Part shown: one piece after another, positions 44,364 through 55,163 of the stretch
How the letters are laid out: every line of letters starts with the position of its first letter
Position numbering within the stretch: position 1 is the stretch's first letter
Origin: Bipolaris cookei
Taxonomy: Eukaryota; Ascomycota; Dothideomycetes; Pleosporales; Pleosporaceae
Assembly: GCA_002286855.1 (NCBI GenBank)
Contig: NRSV01000001.1
Coordinates: 186,001-250,000 of the forward strand
DNA: 64,000 nt
Direction: 5' to 3'
Made by a program: the position numbers and the translations under genes
Notes under the pieces: generated by a model
What the model saw: only the letters and a program-made list of their open reading frames with translations
The model's database searches: none
Told to the model about the DNA's origin: nothing

Positions 44364-45030
44364 TGGATAGCGCATCTGCAGGCGAGGAGGATGGTAGTGT
44401 CCGCTCGGGTCCGTATAATCAATCGCAGTCGCGCACGTTTCTCGCTGTAAGCCTAAGAATTCTGCTAACCTGGTTTCCGTGACGTAAAGGCATATCTGCT
44501 AAGCCGATGCTTCCCACGCAATGCGGGCCTGGTCGATAGAGTGGTGGTCCGACGTGGTTCACAGTGCAAATTTTCAATTTTGAAGGGGTAATGGAAAGCA
44601 GTTTTGAAGGGGTAATGGAGTCGATTTCGAAGGGGTAATGCAAGCGCCTAACTGTGGGCCGCAGGCGTGGAGTGGGTTTGGTGGTCGGTCCGACCAGCAA
44701 GGCATGGGGGCCTGGATCACAAATAATTTTTTCCTTTTTGGAAAACCGTGTCGTCGACGAGCATTGCCTGCGCTAAGATAACCTGCTATCATGCCAAGAC
44801 CTGGCCTTGTAATATTTGCTATCTTGTTCAATCATGTGCGGTACCGGATTCTGCCGAAATTTTATACCATCTTGTCGTGCCAATTGAGTTTTGATCATCA
44901 AATACAGGCCATTGTGTTATCGTTTCCCCATATTGCACGCTTTGTGACACATCCGTAGCGTTCCTGTCTGCGTCGTCGGTGTACTACTACTGGGAGAAGA
45001 AAAAAACAACTCACCACAGGCCCAGCCACG
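44364..45030. other. intergenic with 23-bp tandem repeats
   Basis: Spacer between the NTase-like and asparaginase genes. Holds three tandem copies of a 23-24 bp unit at 44578-44647 and otherwise nothing recognised. Confidence 0.6.
44578..44647. repeat. three tandem copies of a 23-24 bp unit
   Basis: Units begin TTTTGAAGGGGTAATGGA (44578), TTTTGAAGGGGTAATGGA (44602) and TTTCGAAGGGGTAATGCA (44625). The 3' parts of each unit differ. No coding frame explains them. Confidence 0.85.
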
Positions 45031-47040
45031 ATGAACGACATGGACGGCTCGCTTCCAGAGCCCCAACTTCCAGAGTCACACGTGTTGATTGTTATTACAG
45101 GTACAAGGCATTGCGACTTGACTTGGCCTTCATTTTAATATTGACTTGGACAGGCGGCACAATATGCATGCGAAAGTCTGCAGATGGACTGGTCCCTGCC
45201 CGAGGGTTTCTAAAAGCTGGACTTGCACCTCGGCCTGTTTTCAATGACAGATCCTACCCAGAGCCTCTCGAAATTGTTGTCGACGACAAGGGTACTCGAA
45301 AGGCCGTGCAGAGCTTGAGGACTCCAGTCAGCACGTATGAACGCCGGGTTCGTTACTGTGTACTGGAGTTTGAAAAACTGCTTGATAGCAGCTCCATTGA
45401 CTCTACCGGCTGGGACCAGATTGCGCGTACAGTGCAAAGAAACTACCAACTATTTGATGGCTTTGTCATTTTGCATGGGACGGACTCATTGGCCTACACG
45501 TCATCTGCGCTCAGTTTCATGTTTCACAATCTGGGGAAGCCCGTAGTCCTGACCGGGTCCCAAGCACCCATGATGAACTTGCAAACGGATGCCCAGGACA
45601 ACCTGCTTAACTCTCTCATCATTGCTGGACATTTTATGATTCCCGAAGTGTGTCTCTTCTTCAACTTCAAGCTGTTCCGAGGCAACCGTGCGACCAAGGT
45701 ATCTGCAGAGGACTTTGATGCATTCAGCAGTCCGAACCTGCCACCGCTAGCCACCATTTCCTCTACCAGGACCAATGTGCTGTGGCATCGTGTCCATCGC
45801 TCTACCGACCTCAGCCCATTTACCATTCAGACGAACCTGGACACGGCACACGTAGCCTGTCTACGTGTCTTCCCCGGAATTACGCCTGCAATGGTGGATG
45901 CAGTCTTGCATCTGGAAGGGCTCAAGGGGCTCGTATTGGAGACGTTTGGAGCAGGAAACACACCTGGCGGGCCGGACAGCGCAATGACGCGATGCCTGGC
46001 CGACGCAGTGAAGAGGGGAATTGTAATCGTCAATGTGACACAGTGTCTGAGCGGCAGCGTTAGCGCGCTGTATGCTCCTGGGGCCTTTCTTGGGCGAGCG
46101 GGAGTTGTGTTTGGGCAGGATCTGACGTCAGAAGCAGCCCTTACCAAGCTGGCATACCTCCTCTCGCTGCCGGGAGCCACGCCCGACGAGGTTGCAAAGC
46201 GCATGTCTGTTTCACTGCGTGGCGAGCTTACCGAGACAACACGAACTCATTTCGAGCATCCTTCGAGGAGCGGCGTACTTACCCCTGAGCTCTCCAGTCT
46301 CACGGCGCTCGGGTATGCAATCCAAAAGGGCGACTTGCAGGCGACGAGAGATATTATTCGAGGTGAACCTCGTTGGCTGCTCAACGATGCCGACTATCAG
46401 ATGAATAGCCCAGTGGTAAGTGCGTTTCTGTCCAGTCAGCATTCATGTACCTATCTCTACCCTCTGTCACGGCGTTGCAGCACGTTGCAACCGGCATCGC
46501 TCGAGTTACATTGTGCCTGCACCAGGCAAGAGCCGGTATCGGAAAGAAGATGTGCACTCACGGCAGCACAGGCAGCAGTGTCCTGAAGAGGGGCAACGCG
46601 TATGTACATGGCAAGTGTCACAGATAAAGGCACAGGAAGCCGTCGGCACAGGAGAGAAAATGGTATGATGCACATGGGCTTATCGCTCAGCTGGTTGCCG
46701 GGCTGCATGCGGTGTAGCAGACGTGTCTGGAACATTATTCTTCCATACAATGACGCGCAATATTGCGATACGGTGCTGACTATGAACGCAGCACCTGGCG
46801 GCAACCAGCTCCAACGTCGAGATTCTGCGAGATTTTCTGGCGCAGGGGGCCTCTGTGCATCTTCGAAACCGATCAGGCAATACCCCGCTCTTCCTGGCAG
46901 CGGCGGCAGGTCTGGCAGACCACGTTCAGACACTGATCGATGCGGGAGCCCATCTTCACAGCGACGAAGTGAGCGCGGCCAAGCTGTACGCATCGGAGGG
47001 CGACGGCAACGCTGAGATTTGGAGCCGCGTGATTGGGTGA
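45031..47040 (+). CDS. L-asparaginase with C-terminal ankyrin repeats
   Basis: Hydrolyses asparagine to aspartate and ammonia. Exons 45031..45100, 45154..46415, 46792..47040; 526 aa, phases 1 and 0. The type I/II asparaginase signature is split by the first intron and reads VLIVITGGTICMRKSADG, with the catalytic Thr in TGGTI. The second signature is DGFVILHGTDSLAYTSSALS, and LTGSQAPM follows. After the two-domain asparaginase the C-terminus has ankyrin repeats (LAATSSNVEILRDFLAQGAS, SGNTPLFLAAAAGLADHVQT), as in the human ASPG-type cytosolic enzymes. No signal peptide, so probably cytosolic. The last intron is 376 nt, several times the local norm, and contains another acceptor with an open exon (see findings). 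Confidence 0.92.
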
Positions 47041-47359
47041 GGGGTACATGCAACTCACATGGACGAGTACTGGGGGGGCCACAGTTGATTGTGGCTGCTT
47101 GCTGGCTGCTGCGGGTCCAGCAAAGGAATTGTTTATTTGATGGCATGTCGTCGGCAGGGTCTGGTGACGCCTGGGGTGAGGCCGATGCACGTCTGCGACG
47201 TCGAGAGCGGGTGAGTGGTTGGACTTGGTCAACAATAGGCCGGATGCTATGGGCGGACGCATCCTTCTCGGAGAGGTGAGTAGTGTGTGGTGATGGATGC
47301 GCAACAAACGGCCACCAAGGCGTGCTTGCTTAGGGGCGCCCAGGCAGGGCCATGGGCGT

Positions 47360-47413
47360 GGTCACGATCACGGTCACGGTCACGGTCACGGTCACGGTCA
47401 CGGTCATGGTCGT
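47360..47413. repeat. hexamer array GGTCAC, nine units
   Basis: GGTCAC repeated head to tail, with GATCAC as the second unit and GGTCAT, GGTCGT as the last two. In the frame starting at 47297 it reads as alternating Gly and His. Confidence 0.95.
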
Positions 47414-48096
47414 GGCGAGACTCACAGGCAGGAGGGTGCACTACTCAACATGGCATCTGGCAATGGACAGCCGGGCGCTGGATGTGGGGAAGCGGACAGC
47501 AACGAATTTCCGCTTTGGAGACGCGAGGGGCCCGAGCAGGCTATGGCCGCTAAGAAGGGAGACATCGGGAACATGTTTCAGTTAGTAAAAGAAATCTCTG
47601 TGCCAAGACCTGACACCATGATGTCCCTTGCACTCGGAGTAATCCCGCCCCTGGGAGCACGTCTTTATTCTTATTACTCACCACAGCACAAGCCGCTGCG
47701 GGCGGCGGACGGCTCCGAGCAAAACATTGTCGACCTACATGCGTATACCTGGGTGCAGCGGCATGCCCCTCGTCATGCTGCTTCTTGACTCGCAGTCCAT
47801 GGATACTACGTATGTATGCATTTGTGGTATATGTACGCTATGTGCGGTTCCCATGTAGTAGTCCATATATCCCCGCATCGATTCGCAGACTGGGTTTGGA
47901 TCCTTTTGGATACAGTATGTACTATGTCTGTACATTGTTTTTGCTAGTAGATTCCAAAGGTGGAGCCTGCTCGTCTATGGACTAGCCTACCAAGCACGCC
48001 TCGCAGAGACCATGATAGTGCTTGTGTCTGTGTGTTGGGAAAAGTGAAAAGGACAATGGCAACATTCTTGCTTCGGCGTCTGATGTGGCAATAGAT

Positions 48097-48150
48097 GGCA
48101 ATGGCAATGGCAATGGCAATGGCAATGGCAATGGCAATGGCAGTGGCAAT
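48097..48150. repeat. hexamer array GGCAAT, nine units
   Basis: Nine head-to-tail units, the eighth being GGCAGT. It would read Gly-Asn on plus and Ala-Ile on minus, with no surrounding gene. Confidence 0.95.
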
Positions 48151-48713
48151 GCAGAGATAATATCCATGCCCATACCTGTCCATACCCTACCCTCGCCGTG
48201 TGTCGTTGGGGAACTGGCAGCCAGCGTCCGCCGGCACGTTTCGCTGGCGTGCGGTGCTCAGTCCCTGGCCGTGGTCAGATGGTCGCCATGTTAAGCGGAG
48301 CCTATTCGCCCTTGCAGGTGGACTATTAGGTAAGTCTTTCCCAGCAATGCAAATGACGAGGGCTAAATTTGGCTGCAAGGGCATACGAGAACCGACTCAA
48401 ATTTGTCCTTCTCCTGCTTCTCCGGCTCCTTCAACAAGTACCGCTCCTCTGCTCCAACAACGTTGCGTCTGTCTACGTCAAAGGTATTGCGAGTCGGCCC
48501 GCCATCTAAACCTTAGCACTCGCCCACTAGCCTCGCCTATACCCTGCATTGCCTGCCTCACGTGTCCCTCCCTCGATTGCACTATCAACCGCTCGACCCC
48601 TTGTGTCTGTGTGCGCGTGTGTGCGCGTGTGTGTGCGCCTTAGGGCCCGTCATAGTCTTCCCGCCGAACCCAACAACGGCTTTTTCCAGGTTACCACGGC
48701 CATTACACAAACC

Positions 48714-48719
48714 CTTATC
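48714..48719 (-). promoter_or_regulatory. possible GATA-factor site (GATAAG) upstream of nmrA
   Basis: CTTATC on plus, about 245 bp before the nmrA start. AreA-type GATA factors bind HGATAR. One such hexamer is expected often by chance, so this is only suggestive. Confidence 0.25.
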
Positions 48720-48963
48720 TCGTCTCCATCCACTTTGCGCCCAAGACCGACCACCTGCTTCCCCAAACCCCAGCTGACTATACCCTGGGATCCTCGCGCC
48801 TTGGCCCTGCTTTCCATATAGCATCCAACAAGTACTCTTTGTTCCGAAATCGCTCTCCTTCTGCCCACCCAGGACCATCCACTCACTTCTCTTTCCGGAC
48901 CGCCAGAGCCTCACCGCCACAACCCTTCTTACCTGTCCTCACCTCCACCAAAAAAACACACGA

Positions 48964-50170
48964 ATGCAAAGGACAGTCGTTACCATCAACAGCAATGGCC
49001 GCCAATCGGCGAGCTTCATTCGCGTCGCTGCCGCACTAGGATGGCAGGTACGGGCCCAGATGCGAGACTTGAACGGCATAGTCGCCCGAGAGCTCTCCGA
49101 ACTCGACAATGTCACCGTCTTCATCGGAGCCCTCGAGGACAAAAAATTTCTCGATGATCTATTCAGAAGCGCACAGTGCGCCTTCATCAACACCACGCAC
49201 TGGGGCGACGAGGTTGCTATTGGTCGAGCGTTAGCCGATGCCGCAAAAAAAGCCGGAATCCAGCACTACATCTACTCGAGCATGCCCGACCACTCCGTAT
49301 TTGGCCAAGACTGGAAGGCACTACCAATGTGGGCTCCAAAATTTACAGTCGAGCAATATGTCCGCCAGATTGGCCTGCCTTCCACCTTTGTCTATTGCGG
49401 CGCATACCACAACAACTTTACCAGCCTCGATTTCCCCCTGTTTCGCCTGGAACATCAGTATGACGGCAGCTTTGTCTGGCAAGCCCCATTTCACCCAGAT
49501 CAGCCACTTCCGTGGCTAGATTCGGAGCACGACGTTGGTCCAGCTATATTCCAGCTATTTAAGGAAGGTCCACGCAAGTGGAACGGCAAGCGGTAAGCGT
49601 GTCCTGCATCTGCGTATCTTGGTCCACTTTGTTCGCCCGTTCCCCACAATGATTCCATCAGGTGGTCTGCCATCACCAGTTGCAAAAGTCAAATTTTCCA
49701 CTGCTTGCGCACGCACTCATGACGCAGCCATGGTCGCAGTGAGCTTGCAACATATGCGTCGCCTTTTTCTTCTTCTTGAATGACATGCTGACTGGCTTAG
49801 GATACCACTGGCGTTTGCTTCCATGACCCCAAGACAAGTCTGCAAGGCTTTTAGTGTCGGCCTCAAGAGACCAGTTCGCTACAAGCGGGGCCCCATAATG
49901 ATCAACGTTCCCACACCCGCAGGCTACCGGGAGCATCTCGCTGCACTCGAGTACACCCTAGGCGAGAAGGGCGCACCTTACTTTGGACCCGATCTCGAGC
50001 CCGACGTCCCCGCCGTCGCCCTGTCGCTGTGGGAAGGAAACCGTTCCATGGAGGAGTACGCCCAAGAGGTTTTCCCAGTGGAAGAAGCGGCCAATGGTCT
50101 TACTTGGATGGAAGAGGTAGAGACGCCTAGGAGAGAGATTGAAATCGACTTTGAACAGATCAATTGCTGA
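48964..50170 (+). CDS. nmrA: NmrA nitrogen metabolite repression regulator
   Basis: Dinucleotide-binding corepressor that restrains the GATA activator AreA when nitrogen is plentiful. Exons 48964..49592 and 49801..50170; 332 aa, phase 2, with a 208-nt intron. Rossmann start TVVTINSNGRQSASFIRVAA, then NTTHWGDEVAIGRALADAAK, HYIYSSMPDHSVFG, MWAPKFTVEQYVRQIGLPST, PWLDSEHDVGPAIFQLF and the C-terminal MEEYAQEVFPVEEAANGLTW. These match NmrA itself closely, more so than generic NmrA-like NADB proteins. It has no catalytic YxxxK, as expected for a sensor. The unusually long intron removes no conserved sequence. Confidence 0.9.
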
Positions 50171-50880
50171 CGACTGACGTCGATGTTTCAGGGCGAGCAA
50201 TTCCAGCAACCCAGCGTCATCCTGGGTTTGAGCGAGCAGCTCAACCAAGCGAGGCTCTAAATTCCTTCGGTTCGACATGTTCCTTAGTTCCAATAGCGTC
50301 GGGCGGTTGCATCTCAAAGGTGTCTGACCTCCCTTTTCCTTTGGAGTACCCTGGTAGAAAAGTGGTGCCAATGTGGCCACTGGATGCCTAACACAGAAGT
50401 ACCGATACCCACTCGATGTTATCTGGCCATCTTGTAACCACACCTGCCTTTTTGTTGGAGCATTGGTGTTTGGGCTTCCTTTTTCAGCATGGGCGGGTGT
50501 ACTGCGATTTTTCCTCAAACGGCGGTGATTTGCGTTCCAAAAAAGTTCTTCTTCTTTCCTCTAATTCATATGCCACGAGACGACTGTTCATGAGCATGTT
50601 TGCGTAGGGGGGTGCATTTTTGGGTCGGGTTTACAGATGGCAGCTGTAGTCAGCATATGGAATTAGACATTCACAATATGATCCACTCCACGAGAAACAA
50701 TAGAGGTGTATTGAGAAAACGGTGCTTTAAAAAAAAGTAGTGATAGTGAGACAAGTGCCGGTACGAGCTGTGTAACTTGCCAAGCATAATGCGGAGAAGA
50801 TATATCTGTGCTGACATAAGCAATCTCGAATTTCTTGACATTGAACCCTAATGTTACATGATATCCGATTCCGCACGCCA
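50171..50880. other. intergenic, 710 bp
   Basis: 3' flank of nmrA and promoter of mitochondrial bL19. No other feature seen. An in-frame ATG at 50851 precedes the chosen bL19 start by ten codons. Confidence 0.5.
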
Positions 50881-51817
50881 ATGTCAGCCGCAATCCCCTG
50901 CACGCGGGCCACCGCCCAGCGTGTTGCATTTCGCGCCATACGATGCAAACGGTATGCAAGCACGGAGACGGTCGTAGTCGACGCCGCTCCCACAACAGCG
51001 CCTCTGCCGCCCGCCAAGCGTGAACAACGATTACCACGAGAGGATCTCAGCCAGCGCCTGCACAGGGCATTGTACCCAGAATACTATGGCGAGAACGGCC
51101 AGCCCATCAATGGGATATTGAAGACACACACAAGGCGGAAACAGCCGTCCAAACCCATAAGTGGAAAGTGGGAAGCAGTAATGAAGCAAAAGAACGTAAA
51201 CCACGGATTGAGTACGCCTTTTCCTCTCCATACCCCCTCACACACGACTTTTAATGCTAACCCCCCACCTTCCAGGCCACCAATTCGGCGTCCCCATCTT
51301 TAAGCAATCCGCTCATAACATCAAAAAAACATGCCCGAACCCCATCGCTGCAGTAACAGCCACTCAAATCAGTTCCCTCGACCCCACTGGCGCCCGCACC
51401 CGCCTCTTCGCAAAAGACAACCCAGAATGTGCCCGCGTCGGCGACATCCTGCTCGTCCGCCAACGCTCCGGCGACCCCTTCGCCGGCGTCTGCATCAACA
51501 TCCGGCGCCGCGGCGCCGACACCGCTATCCTGCTGCGCGGCCAGCTCACCCGTGTGGGCGTGGAAATGTGGTACAAGATTTACAGTCCACTAGTTGAGGG
51601 CATAGAAGTTGTGCAACGGGCGGCTAAGAGAGCCCGACGCGCGAGACTGACGTATATGCGGACTGTCAAACATGATCGCGGTAGTGTGGAGAATGTGGTG
51701 AGGCTGTATCTCAGGCAGAAGGCGGCGCTCGGGACGGCAGAGGGGCAGAAGAAGAAGGGCGGTGCGGCGGCGATGATGGGCGGGAAGAAGAAGCCGGGCA
51801 GGGGGAAGAAGAGGTAG
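50881..51817 (+). CDS. IMG1: mitochondrial ribosomal protein bL19m
   Basis: Exons 50881..51211 and 51276..51817; 290 aa, phase 1, with a GCTAAC branch site in the intron. The N-terminus is an import presequence (MSAAIPCTRATAQRVAFRAI). The bL19 core lies in exon 2: PECARVGDILLVRQRSGDPF, FAGVCINIRRRGADTAILLR, and GVEMWYKIYSPLVEGIEVVQ. The C-terminal tail is Lys/Gly-rich, ending KKPGRGKKR. Large subunit of the mitoribosome. Confidence 0.9.
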
Positions 51818-52625
51818 ATGGTGGGATTCTGAATTATTTGCTGTGTGTGGGGAAATAGGTAGCCTTAGGACCTTTTTTTTGTACGGATGTGTACAGTATT
51901 GTATTATGAAATCAAGGGCATGTGCCATGCAAGAATGATGACTGTGAGTTGTGTATTACGCTGCATCAAACATGTTAAGATGATTCGAGTGAGATGCTCT
52001 GTTTGTACCTTGTCATCCTCTCTCTCTCTGCTTTTCCACACATGTTATCTTTACACCACGGTATATCTCCCGTACTTTGGGGTTGGAACTAGTCGTTGTG
52101 GGCTTGAATTGTGGAAATAGGGTAGTTTGTGGGGGTGTCTGTTTCGTTTTGCCTTGGATTGTTATAGTGGTCTGGCTGGTCGATATTGTGTCGTGGGTGT
52201 TTTGGGTAGAAAGGTGTATGCTGGGATTTGGGGGCTGTAGGGCATCAGAGGGGAAGGAGGGGTGGGTTGTGATGGGTTTTACGTTTTTTTTTCTGGGTGC
52301 CAGTGTCTTCATTTTGTAATTCTCTATATTTGGGGGGGTTGGAGGTGGGGTGTGAGTAAGTTAAAAGAGTAGTAGAATGAGGGAGTAATAATATTTGGTT
52401 TTGTATTCGCCTATACTAGAATTTTAAAATGACTGCAAAAGAGAATACTAGATTATCTTGGAAAAATTAGACTTATTTTTTTTTGGGTTGTTTTAGGAAA
52501 GAAGGGATTTGAATTCCTAAGCTTATAGATTTCTTAGTATTGTAGTGAAAGAAGATGTAGAAGAAAATCCATTGCGCCAACCCCCCCTCCCATTAGTCAC
52601 TGTATACAAGAACTCAAGCCAAACT
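51818..52625. other. intergenic, convergent 3' ends
   Basis: 808 bp between the bL19m stop and the end of the DUF7580-like remnant. T-rich, with several poly-T runs. No gene. Confidence 0.6.
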
Positions 52626-53378
52626 TCACACAATCAGCTTCTCAAGCCTTTCAATCATCCTATACAGCTGACACACCACTTCGTTGTATACGGCAGACTG
52701 CAAGCCCTTGTTGCTCAGTTTGTTCCCGAACCCAAAATTACATTCAAGACATTTTTGTGCAATTCGCTGATACTCTGGACCCAATGAGGCCCCTCGATCT
52801 AGAACAAGTCTGCGAGCAGCAAAAACTGGTTTGTTTTCATCCATGTTCGCCATTTTTTCTTCAATCGGCATCCAGTAAGCAATCTCGAGCATGGCAACAC
52901 CGAGGAAGAATAACGTGGTATTGTTAATACCGTGACGTGTTTGTTCTGAGATTATTCAGGTACCTTGCTGTACACCCTCCATCTGACTATGTGCTAGCTT
53001 CAAGCGATCCTCGGGTTGCAAAACATCGTATACCTCCTGTCTGAGCACGTCCTATAAATATGGTAGAAGCTGCCGAATTGTTCAGCTGTAGTTTCGCTGC
53101 TCTCTCCTTGAGGTAGAACAGATGCTTGTACATCTGCGCGCTCTCCAAGTAGCCAATACATTCCTTTGCCGACTTCAGCAGCCATGCCTCGTAATACTTT
53201 CGCAAATAGTCATAAATACTCTTCGTTTTGCAGAGATCAACCCCGAATGTGAATAGCGTACCAGGAACATCTGTATCGGATACTCTTGTTGGAAGTGGTG
53301 CTGTCGATACTTCAAATTGTACATGCCGAGCCTTTTTCTTGGGAGCCGAGTCTTTGGAAAGATCGCAAGAGACCGTAT
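52626..53378 (-). pseudogene. DUF7580-like remnant (fungal HeLo/NLR-associated family)
   Basis: Three collinear pieces on the minus strand. The first begins after an acceptor at 53379-53380 and has KKKARHVQFEVSTAPLP, then LLKSAKECIGYLESAQMYKH. The frame then shifts near 53030-53045 to YDVLQPEDRLKLAHSQMEGV. A TGA at 52956-52958 interrupts where the family has Trp. The last piece is TLFFLGVAMLEIAYW, then GPEYQRIAQKCLECNFG and LQSAVYNEVVCQLYRMIERL, to the stop at 52626. The order matches DUF7580 C-terminal regions, common in fungal HET/NLR-like gene families. One frameshift plus one nonsense codon make an intact product unlikely, though sequencing error or an odd intron cannot be excluded. The N-terminal domain is missing. 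Confidence 0.6.
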
Positions 53379-53739
53379 CTGAATAGGTTCAGGGTACATC
53401 TACAGTACATGTAGTCAAGAAATGAGTGGCTGCCCTGTTGCCAAGAAGATTGAGGTAGGAAGATTGTATGTATGCATTTTCGTCCTTTGTGTAATGGAAC
53501 AAAGTTAAGCGATCGTAATGAATTCAACTTATTGTGTTTGCAGTTGTTGACTAACATTGAAACCTTGCAAACAATGTGGTTGTCATTGAAATGCACAACG
53601 TCACATTTACCGGGTGAAAGTGAGCTCTTGATTTAAATTTTTTTTGATGGGCATACACAAATAAGCAGTAAGCTCTCCTGATGCTTCAGATGGGCAACTT
53701 CAAAGGACTAGGTTCTATGTGAGAGTCCACAGTGAAGGC
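53379..53739. other. intergenic, 360 bp
   Basis: Between the DUF7580-like remnant and the stop of the substrate-binding-like gene. Nothing recognised. Confidence 0.5.
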
Positions 53740-54784
53740 TCAGTTTCCGACACGCTCAAGTGCAATCATGTCTGCTTGATCGACGTCTTTGCCCAACACA
53801 CCAGCTTTCTGCAATATGCCAACAGTCTTTTCGACGACTGCCTTGTCGACGCCCTTCACCTGCTGTGAGAACTTTACAGTCTTCAGCCATTCCCTAGCGT
53901 CTTCTTCCGAGTAGTCGAGCTTCGTAATGATAAACTCAATAGCCTCTTCCGCATTTTCCTCAAAGTGCTTGACGCCTTTATTCACCTTGTCTAGCACATC
54001 CTCCAGCTCTGGTGCGAGTGATGGCTTGCTGCCGATCTTTGGTGTGAGGAGATGGTTTGCCGCAACAATCTTCCACGACGACCAGGGAGTGTAGATCTCG
54101 CCAATGCGCTTGATCTCTCCGTTGTCGTAGTAGCGCTTCGAGGTGAAGTGCTCCCACATAAAGAAGTCTGCTGTCCCGCCATTGACGGCATCGCGCAAGT
54201 TCTTGAAAGTGTTGAGTATCTCGACAGGAAACGGAGGGCTATCGGAGGATGTATTCAGCCAACCCTGCTGATCTGCCAGCACGAAGCTCATCACATAGCT
54301 CCCGCTGCCAATCCTTGAAACACCCACCTTCTTGCCTTTCAAGTCTTGAACACCCTTCAGCTCATCCCGCTTCGCCCCAGTTGAGATGGCCCAGCATAGT
54401 GGAGTTTCGACATATGTGCCGACTATTTTGAAGCCTGCGTCTTGCTTGGCAGCTTGTGCTTTGCCCAGCGCTGAGATCCAGCCTTCTGTCAGGCCTACGG
54501 CAAGGTCGATCTCACCAGCCTGGATGGCGGTGACCATGTGACCGGTGCCAGAAGGAAAGGGAATGAGATCTACATCGAGGCCATAGTGCTTCTTTGCGAA
54601 CTCTAGTGGAGTGCAAAAGTGCTCTGAGTAGTTAGTAATAAAGCCTCTCATCTCTTCATTGAAGCCTACCGGGCACAAAGCCAGCTCGTAGTGGTGCCAT
54701 GGTTGTCGCTTTGATGGAGAACCTGCGGAGGGGTCGAGCTCTTGATGCGGCGGGGAAACGTGCGAGTGATAAAGTGCGAAGCAT
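53740..54784 (-). CDS. Ca3427/NMT1-like type 2 periplasmic-binding-fold protein
   Basis: Two exons (minus): 54784..54670 and 54623..53740; 332 aa. The 46-nt intron has donor GTAGGC, branch TACTAAC and acceptor CTCAG. Joining restores LRAGFVPEHFCTPLEFAKKH, the family's N-terminal strand-helix. The first 30 residues (MLRTLSLARFPAASRARPLR) look like a mitochondrial presequence. The body has IPFPSGTGHMVTAIQAGEID, GLTEGWISALGKA, LKGKKVGVSRIGSGSYVMSF and GGTADFFMWEHFTSKRYYDN. These are hallmarks of the fungal Ca3427 group, related to THI5/NMT1 and bacterial sulfonate or pyrimidine-precursor binding proteins. Ligand unknown. A single-exon reading that treats the intron as coding would give an unrelated N-terminus. 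Confidence 0.85.
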
Positions 54785-55163
54785 TGCTCCAAAACTTAAA
54801 TACGTATATTGTCAATCGAAATTTTGACTAGCTGCCGCGATTTAATTAACCCAAGCTGAGCTTGAGCATAAATCCTGCGTTGAGAGGGGTAGTGCCGGCC
54901 ATGAGGTCAGGTTACCATTCGTTAGCCATCGCGGCGATCAGCTCCAGCAAGGCATTCCGACATCGTTCCGACCAGCGCCGAAACCTTCCTCTTTCCGTCA
55001 CTACCATTGCATCGGCATCTAGTCTTGATTACGACAGTGTTCCTACGTATGCTTACTTGGTTGTTGAGGGGATACCCTGTATCTCAACATAGTACCCATC
55101 CCTCCATTGGTTCCTCCCTGCAAGCACCTTGCGCGATATTTCCACGGCTCGCAACACAGCGCT
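54785..55163. promoter_or_regulatory. shared 5' region of Ca3427-like and FMO genes
   Basis: 379 bp between divergent start codons. AT-rich near the minus-strand gene (TTTAATTAAC at about 54841). No operator identified. Confidence 0.45.

Larger units (their letters stand above)
47041..48963. other. repeat-rich spacer before nmrA
   Basis: 1.9 kb without a supported gene. It holds two hexanucleotide arrays (47360-47413 and 48097-48150), a TG/CG alternating run at about 48608-48638 and a C/T-rich nmrA promoter. A 163-codon frame from ATG 47297 to 47788 passes through the first array and would encode a His-Gly repeat, but nothing else supports it. Confidence 0.6.

Noticed and set aside
46457..47146. 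229-codon minus-strand ORF over the asparaginase 3' end
   Set aside because: Antisense to the ankyrin exon and intron; no domain.
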